Positions 8,665-17,988 of a stretch of DNA of 64,000 bases are shown here, piece after piece. Made by a program: the position numbers and the translations under genes. The notes beneath the pieces were generated by a model. That model did no database searches. It worked only from the letters and a program-made list of their open reading frames with translations, and was not told where the DNA came from. This stretch comes from an uncultured Eubacterium sp. GTDB taxonomy: Bacteria; Bacillota; Clostridia; Lachnospirales; Lachnospiraceae. The stretch spans positions 62,001 through 126,000 of the forward strand of contig URYE01000001.1 of assembly GCA_900551945.1 (NCBI GenBank), given 5' to 3'. Position 1 is the first letter of the stretch. Every line of letters starts with the position of its first letter.

Positions 8665-8695
8665 GCACCTTAGTTTTACTAAGGTGCTTTTTTTC
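8665..8695 (+). terminator. Terminator of the tRNA pair
   Basis: GCACCTTAG and CTAAGGTGC form a perfect stem with loop TTTTA followed by seven T, nine bases after tRNA-Met. Confidence 0.95.
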
Positions 8696-8864
8696 TACAT
8701 ATATTGGATATAATATTGTTAATAAGCATAGTTGCCATACAATCTGTAATTTAACAATATTAGGTAAGCTTTTAACTTTATTAAATAGGTTATGGGCTTG
8801 ATTATATTTGAATTATGCAGTATATAATAATAAAAGAAATGTGTCTAAGAAAGGGGTACTTAAA

Positions 8865-9407
8865 ATGAGAGTTGGAATGGGATATGATGTTCATAAACTT
8901 GTTGAAGGACGTAAGCTAATTATTGGTGGTGTTGATATACCTTATGAACTTGGACTTTTAGGTCATTCTGATGCAGATGTTCTTCTGCATGCAATCATGG
9001 ACTCACTTCTTGGGGCAGCAGCTCTTGGTGATATCGGCAAGCATTTTCCAGATACAGACGAAAAATACAAGGGAGTATCAAGCCTTAAGCTTTTAGAGCA
9101 TGTAGGTAAGTTATTAGATGAGAATAACTACATTATTGAAAATATTGACGCAACAATTATCGCTCAAAAGCCTAAAATGCGCCCTTATATTGATGAAATG
9201 AGAAAAAATATAGCCGATGTATTAAAGCTTAATATCAATCAAGTCAATGTAAAAGCAACAACAGAAGAAGGACTTGGCTTTACAGGAAGTGGCGAGGGAA
9301 TATCTTCACAGGCAATATGTAGCTTAAATTCAGTAACTAATTATATATATGGTGAGTCGGATATGACAAATTGTTGTAGCGGATGTAAGAATTGTTCAAT
9401 AAAATAA
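8865..9407 (+). CDS. ispF: 2-C-methyl-D-erythritol 2,4-cyclodiphosphate synthase with Cys-rich tail
   Basis: It forms MEcPP from CDP-ME-2-phosphate in the non-mevalonate isoprenoid pathway. Metal and substrate residues are in [11 protein letters not shown] (Asp and His near 8-10) and [11 protein letters not shown] (His near 40), and the fold ends with [15 protein letters not shown] chose ATG 8865 because AAAGGGG lies about eight bases upstream and the family starts MRVGxGYDVH; the frame is open further upstream. The odd part is a tail of about 17 residues past the usual end, [15 protein letters not shown], with four Cys, which could bind metal or be processed. It begins the run ispF-cysE-cysS-mrnC-rlmB-sigH. 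Confidence 0.95.
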   Translation: MRVGMGYDVHKLVEGRKLIIGGVDIPYELGLLGHSDADVLLHAIMDSLLGAAALGDIGKHFPDTDEKYKGVSSLKLLEHVGKLLDENNYIIENIDATIIAQKPKMRPYIDEMRKNIADVLKLNINQVNVKATTEEGLGFTGSGEGISSQAICSLNSVTNYIYGESDMTNCCSGCKNCSIK

Positions 9408-9437
9408 TATAAACGATTTTACATTTGAGGAGACAAC

Positions 9438-10088
9438 ATGAGTTTTATTAAGTTTATCAAGCAGGAAATATCAGTAATAAAAGACCGTGACCCTGCCATC
9501 AAATCAACAATGGAAGTGTTTTTATACCCTAGCTTTTGGGCAATATTAAAGTATAGAAAGGCTCATAAGTTATATTTGAAAAAACATTATTATAGAGCCA
9601 GAAGAATATCACAAAAAGCAGCAAGAAAGACAGGAATAGAGATACACCCAGGAGCGACAATAGGTGAAGGACTTTTCATTGACCACGGACATGGAGTTGT
9701 TATCGGGGAAACAGCTATTCTTGGCGATAACGTGACATTATATCAAGGAGTAACTCTTGGCGGTACTGGTAAGGAACAAGGAAAAAGACACCCTACAATC
9801 GGTAACAACGTACTTGTAGGAGCAGGAGCAAAGATACTTGGTTCATTTACAATAGGAGATAACTGTAAAATTGGAGCGGGTTCAGTCGTATTAAAAGACG
9901 TTCCACCTAATTCAACAGTTGTCGGAGTTCCGGGACGAATAATTATAAGGAATGATGTAAGAGTTAATAACGATTTAGACCAGATACACCTTCCAGACCC
10001 AGTAATGAACGATATTAATGAATTAAAGGCTGAAAATGCAAGGCTTAAATTAAGAGTAAGTAAGCTTGAAAATAGTAATATTAAATAA
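9438..10088 (+). CDS. cysE: Serine O-acetyltransferase
   Basis: It acetylates serine with acetyl-CoA to O-acetylserine, the first step of cysteine synthesis. The short N-terminal helical region is followed by left-handed beta-helix hexapeptide repeats (about residues 68-165) with DHGHGVVIGETA and GGTGKEQGKRHP, the family's active-site loop. The C-terminus forms a short coiled coil (NELKAENARLKLRVSKLEN). GAGGAG precedes the ATG. It lies 30 bases after ispF and 113 before cysS, the usual Firmicute neighbour. Confidence 0.95.
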   Translation: MSFIKFIKQEISVIKDRDPAIKSTMEVFLYPSFWAILKYRKAHKLYLKKHYYRARRISQKAARKTGIEIHPGATIGEGLFIDHGHGVVIGETAILGDNVTLYQGVTLGGTGKEQGKRHPTIGNNVLVGAGAKILGSFTIGDNCKIGAGSVVLKDVPPNSTVVGVPGRIIIRNDVRVNNDLDQIHLPDPVMNDINELKAENARLKLRVSKLENSNIK

Positions 10089-10201
10089 TAAAAGCTATTT
10101 ATATTTAAAGTAAGTTCCAATTTGTGTTAAATAATTGATAAGTTAGAGAGTGGTCAGAAATTGGAAAATTATATACTTAATTTAAAAGTGAGGATTAAAA
10201 T

Positions 10202-11608
10202 ATGAAGATTTATAATACATTGACAAAGAAAAAAGAAGATTTTGTACCTTTAGAAGAAGGAAAGGTTAAAATGTATGTGTGTGGTCCTACAGTGTATAAC
10301 CTTATCCACATTGGAAATGCAAGACCAATGATTTGCTTTGATACAGTAAGGAGATATCTTGAATATAAAGGCTACGAAGTTAATTATGTATCTAACTTTA
10401 CAGATGTTGACGATAAGATTATTAAAAAGGCAATCGAAGAAGGAGTAACATCAGAAGAAATATCACAAAGATATATAGCAGAGTGCAAAAAGGATATGGA
10501 AGGCATGAATATTAAGCCTGCTACAACACACCCACTCGCAACACAAGAAATTGATGGCATGATTGACATGATACAGACTCTTATTGACAAGGGTTACGCA
10601 TACTGTGTAAATGGAACTGTATATTATAGAACAAGAAAATTTGAAGGCTATGGAAAGCTTTCAAAGAAAAATATTGACGACTTAGAAGCAGGACACAGAA
10701 ATATTAAGGTTGCAGGAGAAGACGAAAAGGAAGACCCACTTGATTTTGTACTTTGGAAGCCTAAAAAAGAAGGTGAACCTTACTGGAAATCTCCTTGGAG
10801 TGACGGAAGACCAGGTTGGCATATTGAATGTTCAGTAATGTCAAAGAAGTATCTTGCTGATACAATTGATATTCATGCAGGTGGTGAAGACCTTATATTC
10901 CCTCACCATGAAAATGAAATCGCTCAGTCAGAAGCTGCTAATGGTGTACCATTTGCAAAGTATTGGATGCACAACGCATTTTTAAATATCGACAATAAGA
11001 AGATGTCTAAGTCGCTTGGTAACTTCTTTACAGTAAGAGATATAAGCAAAGAATATGACCTTCAAGTGCTTCGTTTCTTTATGTTGTCAGCACATTATAG
11101 AAATCCTATCAACTTTAGCCATGACCTTATGGAGTCAGCTAAAAATGGTCTTGATAGAATTGTTACAGCAGTATCTAACCTTACAGAACTTATCTCAACA
11201 GCTAAAGATACACCTTTAACAGAAGAAGAAAAGAATGTATTAGCTTTAACACAAGAAGTTTATAATAAGTTTGAAGCGGCTATGGATGATGACTTTAACA
11301 CAGCCGATGCTATTTCATCAGTATTTGAGCTTGTAAAGCTTGCTAATACTAACAGTAATGTCAACAGTAGTAAGGCATTTCTTGAAGAAATGAAAACGAA
11401 AATCACAAATCTTACAGATGTGTTAGGTCTTGAAGTAGTTAAGGAAAATGAAATGCTTGATGAAGAAATTGACAGTCTTATAGCAGAAAGACAGCAGGCA
11501 AGAAAAGATAAGGACTTTAAGAGAGCTGATGAAATAAGAGATTTACTTTTAGAAAAGGGAATTATATTAGAGGATACTAGAGAAGGTGTAAGATGGAAAA
11601 GAGCATAA
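10202..11608 (+). CDS. cysS: Cysteinyl-tRNA synthetase
   Basis: It charges tRNA-Cys in the cytoplasm. It is a class I synthetase of 468 residues with the HIGH-type motif IHIGNARP near residue 36 and KMSKSLGN near 268. The zinc ligands are Cys in VCGPTVY, HIECSVM and HHENEI. The upstream gap of 113 bases is too short for a complete T-box and has no AGGGTGGNACCGCG-like antiterminator sequence. It does contain an inverted repeat TTCCAATTT (10115) / AAATTGGAA (10158). Its end overlaps mrnC by 16 bases. Confidence 0.97.
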   Translation: MKIYNTLTKKKEDFVPLEEGKVKMYVCGPTVYNLIHIGNARPMICFDTVRRYLEYKGYEVNYVSNFTDVDDKIIKKAIEEGVTSEEISQRYIAECKKDMEGMNIKPATTHPLATQEIDGMIDMIQTLIDKGYAYCVNGTVYYRTRKFEGYGKLSKKNIDDLEAGHRNIKVAGEDEKEDPLDFVLWKPKKEGEPYWKSPWSDGRPGWHIECSVMSKKYLADTIDIHAGGEDLIFPHHENEIAQSEAANGVPFAKYWMHNAFLNIDNKKMSKSLGNFFTVRDISKEYDLQVLRFFMLSAHYRNPINFSHDLMESAKNGLDRIVTAVSNLTELISTAKDTPLTEEEKNVLALTQEVYNKFEAAMDDDFNTADAISSVFELVKLANTNSNVNSSKAFLEEMKTKITNLTDVLGLEVVKENEMLDEEIDSLIAERQQARKDKDFKRADEIRDLLLEKGIILEDTREGVRWKRA

Positions 11609-12051
11609 CAACACAAGAAAATCTTACACAAGCAATTAAAGAAACATTAAATCTAAAAGATATAGACCCAAAACAATTGTCACCACTAGTACTTGCTTAT
11701 ATTGGCGATAGTATTTATGACCTTGTTATAAGAACATATCTTTTAAGTAAAGGTAATATGCAGGTAAACAAGATTAATAAACACGCCTGTAATCTTGTAA
11801 AAGCACAAAAGCAGTCAGAAATGATTGGCATTATAGAACCGCTTCTTGATAATTATGAAGAAGCGGTATATAAAAGAGGCAGAAATGCAAAGTCATATAC
11901 ATCGGCAAAAAATGCGTCTATAAGTGATTATAGGAGAGCAACTGGTTTTGAAGCTTTAATGGGTTATCTTTATCTTAGTAACAGATACGAAAGAATGATG
12001 GAGCTTATTAAGGCTGCACTTGTAGGAATTGGAGAAATTGATGAGATATAA
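11593..12051 (+). CDS. mrnC: Mini-ribonuclease 3 (23S rRNA maturation)
   Basis: MrnC is an RNase III catalytic domain without a double-stranded RNA-binding domain; it matures 23S rRNA ends in Firmicutes. The 152-residue length fits. [19 protein letters not shown] supplies the catalytic acidic region (Asp near 38), and [10 protein letters not shown] is the second conserved helix. The ATG lies inside the end of cysS (16-base overlap), and the gene overlaps rlmB by 11 bases, so translation is coupled. Confidence 0.92.
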   Translation: MEKSITTQENLTQAIKETLNLKDIDPKQLSPLVLAYIGDSIYDLVIRTYLLSKGNMQVNKINKHACNLVKAQKQSEMIGIIEPLLDNYEEAVYKRGRNAKSYTSAKNASISDYRRATGFEALMGYLYLSNRYERMMELIKAALVGIGEIDEI

Positions 12052-12781
12052 AGAATTTATAATAGATGGAAGAAATGCAGTATTAGAAGCATTTCGCTCA
12101 GGAAAAACAATTGATAAGTTATTTGTGCTTGATGGGTGTCAAGATGGGCCTGTAAGAACAATTATAAGAGAAGCTAAAAAGGCAGATACAATTATTAACT
12201 TTGTAGATAAGGAAAGACTTGACAGATTAGCAAACTCAGGACATCATCAAGGAGTTGTTGCACAGGCAGCTGCTTATGAATATGCAGAAGTTGAAGATAT
12301 ACTTAATATTGCAAGAGAAAGAGAAGAAGACCCATTTATATTTATACTAGATGAAATTGAAGACCCACACAACTTAGGTGCAATAATAAGAACTGCTAAC
12401 CTTGCAGGAGCACATGGAGTTATTATTCCAAAAAGACGAGCAGTAGGTCTTACTGCTACAGTTGCTAAGACTTCAGCGGGAGCTATTAATTACACACCAG
12501 TTGCAAAGGTAACTAATATTAGTAAGACAATAGATGAACTTAAAAAACAAGGTATGTGGTTTGTATGCGCTGATATGGGCGGAGAAACAATGTATAACCT
12601 TAATCTGAAAGGCTCCATTGGTCTTGTTATTGGCAATGAAGGCTCAGGAGTTAGTCGTCTTGTTAAGGAGAAATGTGACTATATTGCTTCAATTCCAATG
12701 AAGGGAGATATTGATTCTCTTAATGCTTCTGTTGCAGCAGGCGTACTTGCTTATGAGATTGTAAGACAGCGTATGAGTTAA
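12041..12781 (+). CDS. rlmB: 23S rRNA (guanosine-2'-O-)-methyltransferase, TrmH/SpoU family
   Basis: This SPOUT methyltransferase probably modifies G2251 of 23S rRNA using SAM. An N-terminal substrate-binding domain (about 1-75: IIDGRNAVLEAFRSGK) is followed by the knotted catalytic domain with motif 1 DEIEDPHNLGAIIRTA, motif 2 LVIGNEGSGVSRLV and motif 3 IPMKGDIDSLNASVAAGVLAYE. I chose ATG 12041, behind AGGAATTGGAG, over a TTG 12 bases earlier. In many Firmicutes yacP follows; here sigH comes next after 27 bases. Confidence 0.94.
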   Translation: MRYKEFIIDGRNAVLEAFRSGKTIDKLFVLDGCQDGPVRTIIREAKKADTIINFVDKERLDRLANSGHHQGVVAQAAAYEYAEVEDILNIAREREEDPFIFILDEIEDPHNLGAIIRTANLAGAHGVIIPKRRAVGLTATVAKTSAGAINYTPVAKVTNISKTIDELKKQGMWFVCADMGGETMYNLNLKGSIGLVIGNEGSGVSRLVKEKCDYIASIPMKGDIDSLNASVAAGVLAYEIVRQRMS

Positions 12782-12808
12782 TTATTATATGCTAGAAATG
12801 GAGATAGA

Positions 12809-13429
12809 ATGGGATTGCAGGAGCTTAGTGACGAAGAATTAATTAAGCTTTACAGACAAGGTAGTGAAAATAGTGAAGAAGCAATTGATATTATATTTGA
12901 AAGATATAAGTATCTTGTACGAAAAAAAGCCAGAGCTATGTTTATAGCAGGCGGAGATAATGATGATTTAATTCAAGAGGGTATGATTGGTCTTTACAAG
13001 GCAGTAAGAGATTATAATACTACAAAGCAGACATCATTTGCTACATTTGCAGGAGTATGTATTAATAGGCATATGATGTCTGCTGTTACTGCTTCTAACA
13101 GAAAGAAAAATTCACCACTTAATTCTTATGTATCATTTGATACACCAGCAGATATTGAAGGGGATGGAAGTGTTAAGTTAGTTGAAGTTCTTATGCCTGA
13201 TAATGAACAAAATCCTGAGTATCTATTTATAGATAGGGAACGTACGCAATTTTTGCAGGATAAGATTGTAAGTATGTTAAGTGCCTATGAAAAAAATGTG
13301 CTTGATATGTTTCTTGATGGCAAGGATTATATTCAGATTGCACAAGAGCTTAACAAAACACCTAAGTCGGTTGACAATGCTATTCAAAGAATAAGAATAA
13401 AAGCAGGAAAAGCCAACGGTTGTGGTTGA
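12809..13429 (+). CDS. sigH: RNA polymerase sigma factor, SigH type
   Basis: It directs RNA polymerase to early-sporulation and stationary-phase promoters in Bacillus and clostridia. The 206 residues carry sigma-70 region 2 (DDLIQEGMIGLYKAVRDY, about 51-68; TSFATFAGVCINRHM, about 74-88) and region 4 (about 150-200: AYEKNVLDMFLDGKDYIQIAQELNKTPKSVDNAIQRIR). Its position after rlmB matches the B. subtilis order. Whether this organism sporulates cannot be told from the window. Confidence 0.9.
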   Translation: MGLQELSDEELIKLYRQGSENSEEAIDIIFERYKYLVRKKARAMFIAGGDNDDLIQEGMIGLYKAVRDYNTTKQTSFATFAGVCINRHMMSAVTASNRKKNSPLNSYVSFDTPADIEGDGSVKLVEVLMPDNEQNPEYLFIDRERTQFLQDKIVSMLSAYEKNVLDMFLDGKDYIQIAQELNKTPKSVDNAIQRIRIKAGKANGCG

Positions 13430-13496
13430 TTTATTGTTGCGCTTAAGTATTTGATGTTTTGTTATGTGTACTGTGAAATTTTAAAAACATGATATA

Positions 13497-13525
13497 TTGA
13501 CAAAGTTAATTGAATATAATATTAT
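13497..13525 (+). promoter_or_regulatory. Promoter of tRNA-Thr
   Basis: TTGACA at 13497-13502 and TATTAT at 13520-13525 are separated by 17 bases, 27 bases before the tRNA. Confidence 0.7.
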
Positions 13526-13551
13526 AAGTGATGTCTGAAAAATGACATTTT

Positions 13552-13623
13552 GCTACTGTGGCTTAGTGGTAAAGCACTTCATTGGTAATGAAGAGAGCGG
13601 GGGTCCGATTCCCCTCAGTAGCT
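13552..13623 (+). tRNA. tRNA-Thr (anticodon GGT)
   Basis: This is a 72-base cloverleaf. Acceptor arms GCTACTG and CAGTAGC pair; anticodon stem CTTCA/TGAAG encloses TTGGTAA, reading GGT; the T arm is GGGGGTCCGATTCCCCT. The discriminator is T, and CCA is not encoded. Confidence 0.95.
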
Positions 13624-13643
13624 TTTAGTACTATTAAGCAAGT

Positions 13644-13740
13644 GGGGCTGTCGCACTAAGAAAATATTATATAAAATATAGAATTTAACCAGTAAATAAA
13701 TCTATATCTTGTATAAATTTTTGTTAATGCGACAGCCCCC
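13644..13740 (+). terminator. Large palindromic terminator after tRNA-Thr (CTGTCGCA family)
   Basis: GGGGCTGTCGCA pairs with TGCGACAGCCCC around an AT-rich inner stem (TATAAAATATAGA opposite TCTATATCTTGTATA). A T run follows. The outer arm shape recurs at 21854 (TGTCGCAC/GTGCGACA) and 53299 (GCTGTCACA/TGTGACAGC). ACTATTAAGCAAGT just before it is the arm of another dispersed palindrome. Confidence 0.75.
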
Positions 13741-13806
13741 TTTACTTATATATAGAAAAGAAATTAGTTAAGAGTATTTTTGACATAAAAATTAATGGAG
13801 AGTTTT

Positions 13807-14193
13807 ATGTTTAGAAAGGCTGTTTTACAAGATATTGATACTATAGCAAATATTTATGATAAGATACATGAACTTGAAAGTAGTGGGAAAGTTAGTATTG
13901 GTTGGATTAAAGGCGTGTATCCTGTAAAAGATACAGCAATTCAGGCACTTAAAAGAAATGACTTATTTGTATGTGAATTAGAAGAAAAAGTTGTAGCTAC
14001 CGCAATTATCAACCACGTTCAAGTGCCAGATTATAGGACAGGAAAATGGGAGATTAAAGCTGATGATAAACAAATCATGGTACTTCACACTCTTGTAGTT
14101 AGTCCAGATTATGCGAAACGTGGAATTGGGAGAAAGTTTGTAGAATATTACGAAGATTATGCAAGGGAAAATGGTTGTGTCATACAAATATAG
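13807..14193 (+). CDS. GNAT family N-acetyltransferase, C-terminally truncated at repeat E2
   Basis: The ATG at 13807 follows TGGAGAG with good spacing. The acetyl-CoA-binding motif A is present (VLHTLVVSPDYAKRGIGRKF), and the product stops at about 129 residues with YARENGCVIQI. Family members normally continue about 35-40 residues with the N-A-MYKKLGF-type end. The last codons and the stop (TGTCATACAAATATAG) are identical in type to inner sequence of element E5, so the gene was cut by joining to an E element. It may be inactive. The substrate is unknown. Confidence 0.75.
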   Translation: MFRKAVLQDIDTIANIYDKIHELESSGKVSIGWIKGVYPVKDTAIQALKRNDLFVCELEEKVVATAIINHVQVPDYRTGKWEIKADDKQIMVLHTLVVSPDYAKRGIGRKFVEYYEDYARENGCVIQI

Positions 14194-14243
14194 TCAAGTA
14201 TTCTTTTTAACGGTGCATTTATTGTTCATATACTACTGATATC
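14176..14243 (+). repeat. Family E element, copy E2 (3' half only)
   Basis: It contains TGTCATACAAATATAG, then ATTCTTTTTAACGGTGCATT and the outer arm CATATACTACTGATATC. The 5' half is missing, and the sequence to the left is GNAT coding. The rest of the 231-bp gap to the next gene is AT-rich with no other feature seen. Confidence 0.7.
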
Positions 14244-14424
14244 TGACGGAAGTTTTATTTGTGCAAAATGCAAACTCAAAGGGTTTGGGGATTGAAAAAA
14301 TCATTTTTAGGGTATATATTTTAGTTAAATTGTATGTTAGGCGAATAATGGGATTATATTTGATATAGGATATATTGCTTAAATATAATTGTATAAGTAT
14401 GTCACAAATGAAAGGAGTTTGTAT

Positions 14425-15603
14425 ATGAATAACTTTAATTTTTTCTCACCAGTAAATGTTACTTTTGGGTGCGGAGCTTTGGGAAAACTTCACACATTGG
14501 AAATGCCAGGAAAGAAAGCGCTTCTTGTAATTAGCAATGGCAAATCAGCTAAAATGAATGGTTCACTTGCAAAGACAGAAGACGAGCTTAAGATGGCTGG
14601 CATTGAATATATAATTTACAATGGAATTGGCTCTAATCCTTTAAAGTCTGCTGTTGAAGAAGGTGCAAGAATTGCTAGAGAAAACAATGTTGACTTTGTT
14701 GTAGCACTTGGAGGTGGTTCAGTTATGGACGCTTCAAAAAATCTTGCAATGTTTATTCCACAGCCATCTGATAATTTGTGGGACTATGCAAATTGTCCAA
14801 CAGGTGGAAAAAAGACACCACCTAATAAAATGCTTCCTTGGATTGCGATTACTACATCAGCAGGTACTGGTTCAGAAGTAGATACAATTGGTGTTATTTC
14901 TAATCCAGAAACTGATGAAAAGATTGGTATCGGCGGAATGGCTGGTATGTTTGCAAAGTATGCAATTGTTGACCCAGAGCTTATGAAAACAGTTCCACCT
15001 ACATTTACAGCTTATCAAGGTTTTGACGCATTGTTTCATTCAATTGAAGGATATATAAGCAATAAGTACAGCATTATGGGCGATATGATACAAAGCGCAG
15101 CTATAAAAAATATCGGAAAGTATCTTGCAAGAGCTGTTAAAGATGGAAATGATATAGAAGCTAGAGAACATGTAGCTTATGCTAACACAATGTCAGGCTA
15201 TTCAATGGTAGTGGCTTCATGTATTTCAGAACATGCTATGGAACATGCAATGAGTGCATATCACCCAGAACTTGCACATGGAGCAGGGCTTATTATGCTT
15301 TCAAAAGAATACTTTACATTTTGGATTAATAAGCATGTGTGTGATGAAAGATTTGTTGATATGGCGAAGTTCTTAGGAAAAGAAGATGCAAGCGAACCAG
15401 AAGATTTTATTACAGCATTAGTTGAACTTCAAAAGGAATGTGGAGTTGATAACCTTAAGATGTCTGATTATGGAATTAAAAAGGAAGATGCAATGAAGCT
15501 TGCTAAAAATGCAAGAGCAACTACATTAAGACTATTTAACTGTGACCCAGCACCAACAACAGATGAAGATATTGCTGGAATATATGAAAGAGCTTTTAAG
15601 TAG
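14425..15603 (+). CDS. Iron-containing alcohol dehydrogenase
   Basis: This group III (Fe-ADH) NAD(P)-dependent dehydrogenase has 392 residues. The nucleotide-binding GGGSVMDASK is near residue 94. Iron ligands lie in GFDALFHSIEGY (Asp, His), HAMSAYHPELAHGAGL (two His). AITTSAGTGSEVD is typical. I chose ATG 14425 because AAAGGAG is seven bases upstream. The similarity is to butanol or lactaldehyde dehydrogenase-like members; the exact substrate cannot be read. It is a single gene with the large hairpin B downstream. Confidence 0.9.
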   Translation: MNNFNFFSPVNVTFGCGALGKLHTLEMPGKKALLVISNGKSAKMNGSLAKTEDELKMAGIEYIIYNGIGSNPLKSAVEEGARIARENNVDFVVALGGGSVMDASKNLAMFIPQPSDNLWDYANCPTGGKKTPPNKMLPWIAITTSAGTGSEVDTIGVISNPETDEKIGIGGMAGMFAKYAIVDPELMKTVPPTFTAYQGFDALFHSIEGYISNKYSIMGDMIQSAAIKNIGKYLARAVKDGNDIEAREHVAYANTMSGYSMVVASCISEHAMEHAMSAYHPELAHGAGLIMLSKEYFTFWINKHVCDERFVDMAKFLGKEDASEPEDFITALVELQKECGVDNLKMSDYGIKKEDAMKLAKNARATTLRLFNCDPAPTTDEDIAGIYERAFK

Positions 15604-15626
15604 AATAAAATAAATTATATTAAGGA

Positions 15627-15716
15627 AGTCCTCACTTTTATTTATGTGAACAACGAGCCAAAATTCATTTTTACAAAAGTTTGGCAACTGCAGCATAAAC
15701 TATAAGTGGGGATTTT
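15627..15716 (+). repeat. Dispersed element B (CAACGAG family), probable terminator of the alcohol dehydrogenase gene
   Basis: TCCTCACTTTTAT pairs with ATAAGTGGGGA, and TTTATGTG with CAGCATAAA. An internal loop GAACAACGAG / CAACTG and the inner stem CCAAAATT / AAGTTTGG follow. The inner part matches elements A (2721) and C (61338) in CAACGAG and the following stem. Four T follow the outer stem. The remaining 170 bases to the next gene show no clear feature. Confidence 0.55.
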
Positions 15717-15891
15717 GAATATTATATTTATAAATAATAATTGTCATAATTGGTTTGATTAGTACATAAAAAATACATATTTTTTCCATTTTTTTATCAC
15801 AAAACCTTGTTAAATTATTTTCAATAAATGTGAGTAATTACTTAAGTTCAAAAATTCACAGTACAAAAGAACGGAGGATAATTTTAGGAAA

Positions 15892-17745
15892 ATGAAAAGA
15901 AAAACAAGGATAAGTGTAAAAATTTTAGTACTTGTTGGAGTGCTATTTGTAACAGGTATTGTAAGTGTCATTATGGGTATGATGAGTATTAATGACATGA
16001 ACAATAAAAGTCAGAAAATATCAAATGAATGTATGGAAGCCGTTTCACTTATGGCAGATACATCAACAGCTATAGAAAAGGTGCAAAAGTATGCTAACAG
16101 TTCAGCAGCATTTAAAATGCAAAAAAGAGTTGAAGGTGATAGTACTTCTGATAATATGCCATCAGATAATAATGGAATGGGTGATGAGCAGACAGGGCAA
16201 CAGGCACGTCCAGAGCAGAATAATGATAATAATTCAGCAAATGACAATGCACAGGATATGCAAACTAATATGCAAAATGAAATAGATGCACTTGCGACTA
16301 CATTTTCTGCTTTAGAAAATGCTATTAATAAGTTCGGAAATGCGCAGGTTCTTGAAGGTTTGCAAGCTTATAAAAGTGTTTATGAGGAATACAGCAGTAG
16401 TATCCAAGTTGTGTTAAATAGTGACAGTACAAATATGGATGACTATTTTTCACTTACAGCGCAAGGTGATGATAGTATAACTTCAAGACTGGAAAGCGCA
16501 GCAGACAATCTTGATACATTGATTACAAACCAAGTTAATGAAGCTTCGCAAGATTTGAATAATCAATATAATTCTTCAATCAAAATGTATGTGGCAATTG
16601 CAATAATAATGTTTATTATGCAGATTGCGATTATTATAATGCTTTTGACAGTAATAAGACCATTAAAGTTAGCTAATAAACAGTTAAACGGTATTATTGA
16701 AGATATTGATAATAATAATGGTGATTTGACTGCGAGAATAAATGTAAAATCAGACGATGAGATTGGAGAGCTTGTAGGTGGTATTAATGTATTTATTGAG
16801 AAACTCCATTTGATTATGAAGGACATTAAGGCTTCTTCTGATAGTATAAAGGAGTCGTCAGTAAGTATGGATAATGAGATTAGCGAAGTTAATAAAAATG
16901 CAAATAATATCTCAGCTTCTATGCAGCAGATGGCAGCAGGTATGCAGGAAGTGTCTGCAACTGTGGAAGAAATTAGTGCAGGAACAGATAACATTTTCAA
17001 GGCTATGGTAAATATCACAGACAAGATTGAACAAGGAAATGAAATCACATCTAAGATACAAGAAAAATCTGTTGAATACAGAACAACTACTGAAAATGGC
17101 ATGAACACAACTAATGATATGGTTGTTAAGATAAAAGATGGACTTAATCAGTCGATAGAAAACAGCCGTAAAGTTGAAAGAATACAAGAGCTTACAGAAG
17201 ATATCTTGAGTATTTCTTCACAGACTAATATGTTAGCATTAAATGCTTCTATTGAAGCAGCAAGAGCAGGTGAAGCAGGAAAAGGCTTTGCAGTTGTAGC
17301 ACAACAAATTCGTTCCCTTGCAGAAGATAGTAGAAAGGTTGCTAATAATATTCAAGATATAAGTGTTATTGTAATACAAAGTGTTGAAGACCTTACTGGC
17401 AATTCTGAAAAATTAATAGAATATGTTGACGAGAGTATTCTAGCAGATTATAAGAAGTTTGTTGAGATTACTAACGAGTATAGACAAGACGCAACAAAGG
17501 TTAATGAAATTCTTGAAGATTTTTCAGAAAATACAAATACACTTAAAAATACAATAGCAGAAATGAACAGCGGAATAAGTGATATTTCAATAACTATTGA
17601 TGACAGCACAAAGGGCGTAAATGAAGCTGCCGAGGGTGTAAGTAGTGTAGTTGATTCAATTAATGATATTAAGTTAAAAGCAGAAGATAATACACAGGTT
17701 GGCGAAAAGCTTGCGGGATATGTTAAGATTTTTAAGAATATGTAA
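15892..17745 (+). CDS. Methyl-accepting chemotaxis protein
   Basis: This membrane chemoreceptor of 617 residues signals to CheA/CheW. TM1 is at about 9-29 and TM2 at about 226-250, with an extracellular domain between them. HAMP (about 250-305, ending [13 protein letters not shown]) and the MA signalling coiled coil follow. The hairpin tip [20 protein letters not shown] lies near residue 455. Residues about 80-130 of the sensor domain are unusually rich in Asp, Asn, Gln and Met, probably a flexible insert. No ligand can be named. GGAGG lies 15 bases before the ATG and AGGA lies closer. Confidence 0.93.
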   Translation: MKRKTRISVKILVLVGVLFVTGIVSVIMGMMSINDMNNKSQKISNECMEAVSLMADTSTAIEKVQKYANSSAAFKMQKRVEGDSTSDNMPSDNNGMGDEQTGQQARPEQNNDNNSANDNAQDMQTNMQNEIDALATTFSALENAINKFGNAQVLEGLQAYKSVYEEYSSSIQVVLNSDSTNMDDYFSLTAQGDDSITSRLESAADNLDTLITNQVNEASQDLNNQYNSSIKMYVAIAIIMFIMQIAIIIMLLTVIRPLKLANKQLNGIIEDIDNNNGDLTARINVKSDDEIGELVGGINVFIEKLHLIMKDIKASSDSIKESSVSMDNEISEVNKNANNISASMQQMAAGMQEVSATVEEISAGTDNIFKAMVNITDKIEQGNEITSKIQEKSVEYRTTTENGMNTTNDMVVKIKDGLNQSIENSRKVERIQELTEDILSISSQTNMLALNASIEAARAGEAGKGFAVVAQQIRSLAEDSRKVANNIQDISVIVIQSVEDLTGNSEKLIEYVDESILADYKKFVEITNEYRQDATKVNEILEDFSENTNTLKNTIAEMNSGISDISITIDDSTKGVNEAAEGVSSVVDSINDIKLKAEDNTQVGEKLAGYVKIFKNM

Positions 17746-17794
17746 ATTACATTAGTAATAAATGCTTTAAGTTTTTATATTTTTAGATTTTATA

Positions 17795-17928
17795 GATAGC
17801 AGTAGTATATATTAAAAAGAACAATCAGTTATATTTTTGTGACTTAAACGAACGTACTTGTTCTATAAGCGCATACAAACATAACAGATTGTTCTTTTTT
17901 ATATGTGTTTATATACTGTTACTATATC
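17795..17928 (-). repeat. Family E element, copy E3 (reverse orientation)
   Basis: Read on the minus strand it matches the other copies: GATAT-GTA outer arm, the CATACAAA block (here GTATGCGC context on plus), AGAACA-GTACGT-TGTTCG-like apex, and AAAAGAACA blocks. Outer arms extend to TTTAAGTTTTTATATTTT (17766) and AAAATACAAAAATTCAAG (17951). It lies between the convergent chemoreceptor and pyrC genes and is more diverged than E1, E4, E5 and E7. Confidence 0.65.
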
Positions 17929-17988
17929 TCATGAGAATGTATTGTTTTGCAAAATACAAAAATTCAAGTTAGATAAGAATATATTGAT

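Noticed and set aside
8598-8801. Open frame running through tRNA-Met
   Set aside because: It reads through the tRNA and its terminator, so it is a chance frame.
10089-10201. T-box before cysS
   Set aside because: The gap is only 113 bases and lacks the T-box bulge sequence and a terminator; only a 9-base inverted repeat is present.
16563-17187. Long open frames on the minus strand of the chemoreceptor gene
   Set aside because: They arise from the biased codon use of the coiled coil; the plus-strand gene is certain.
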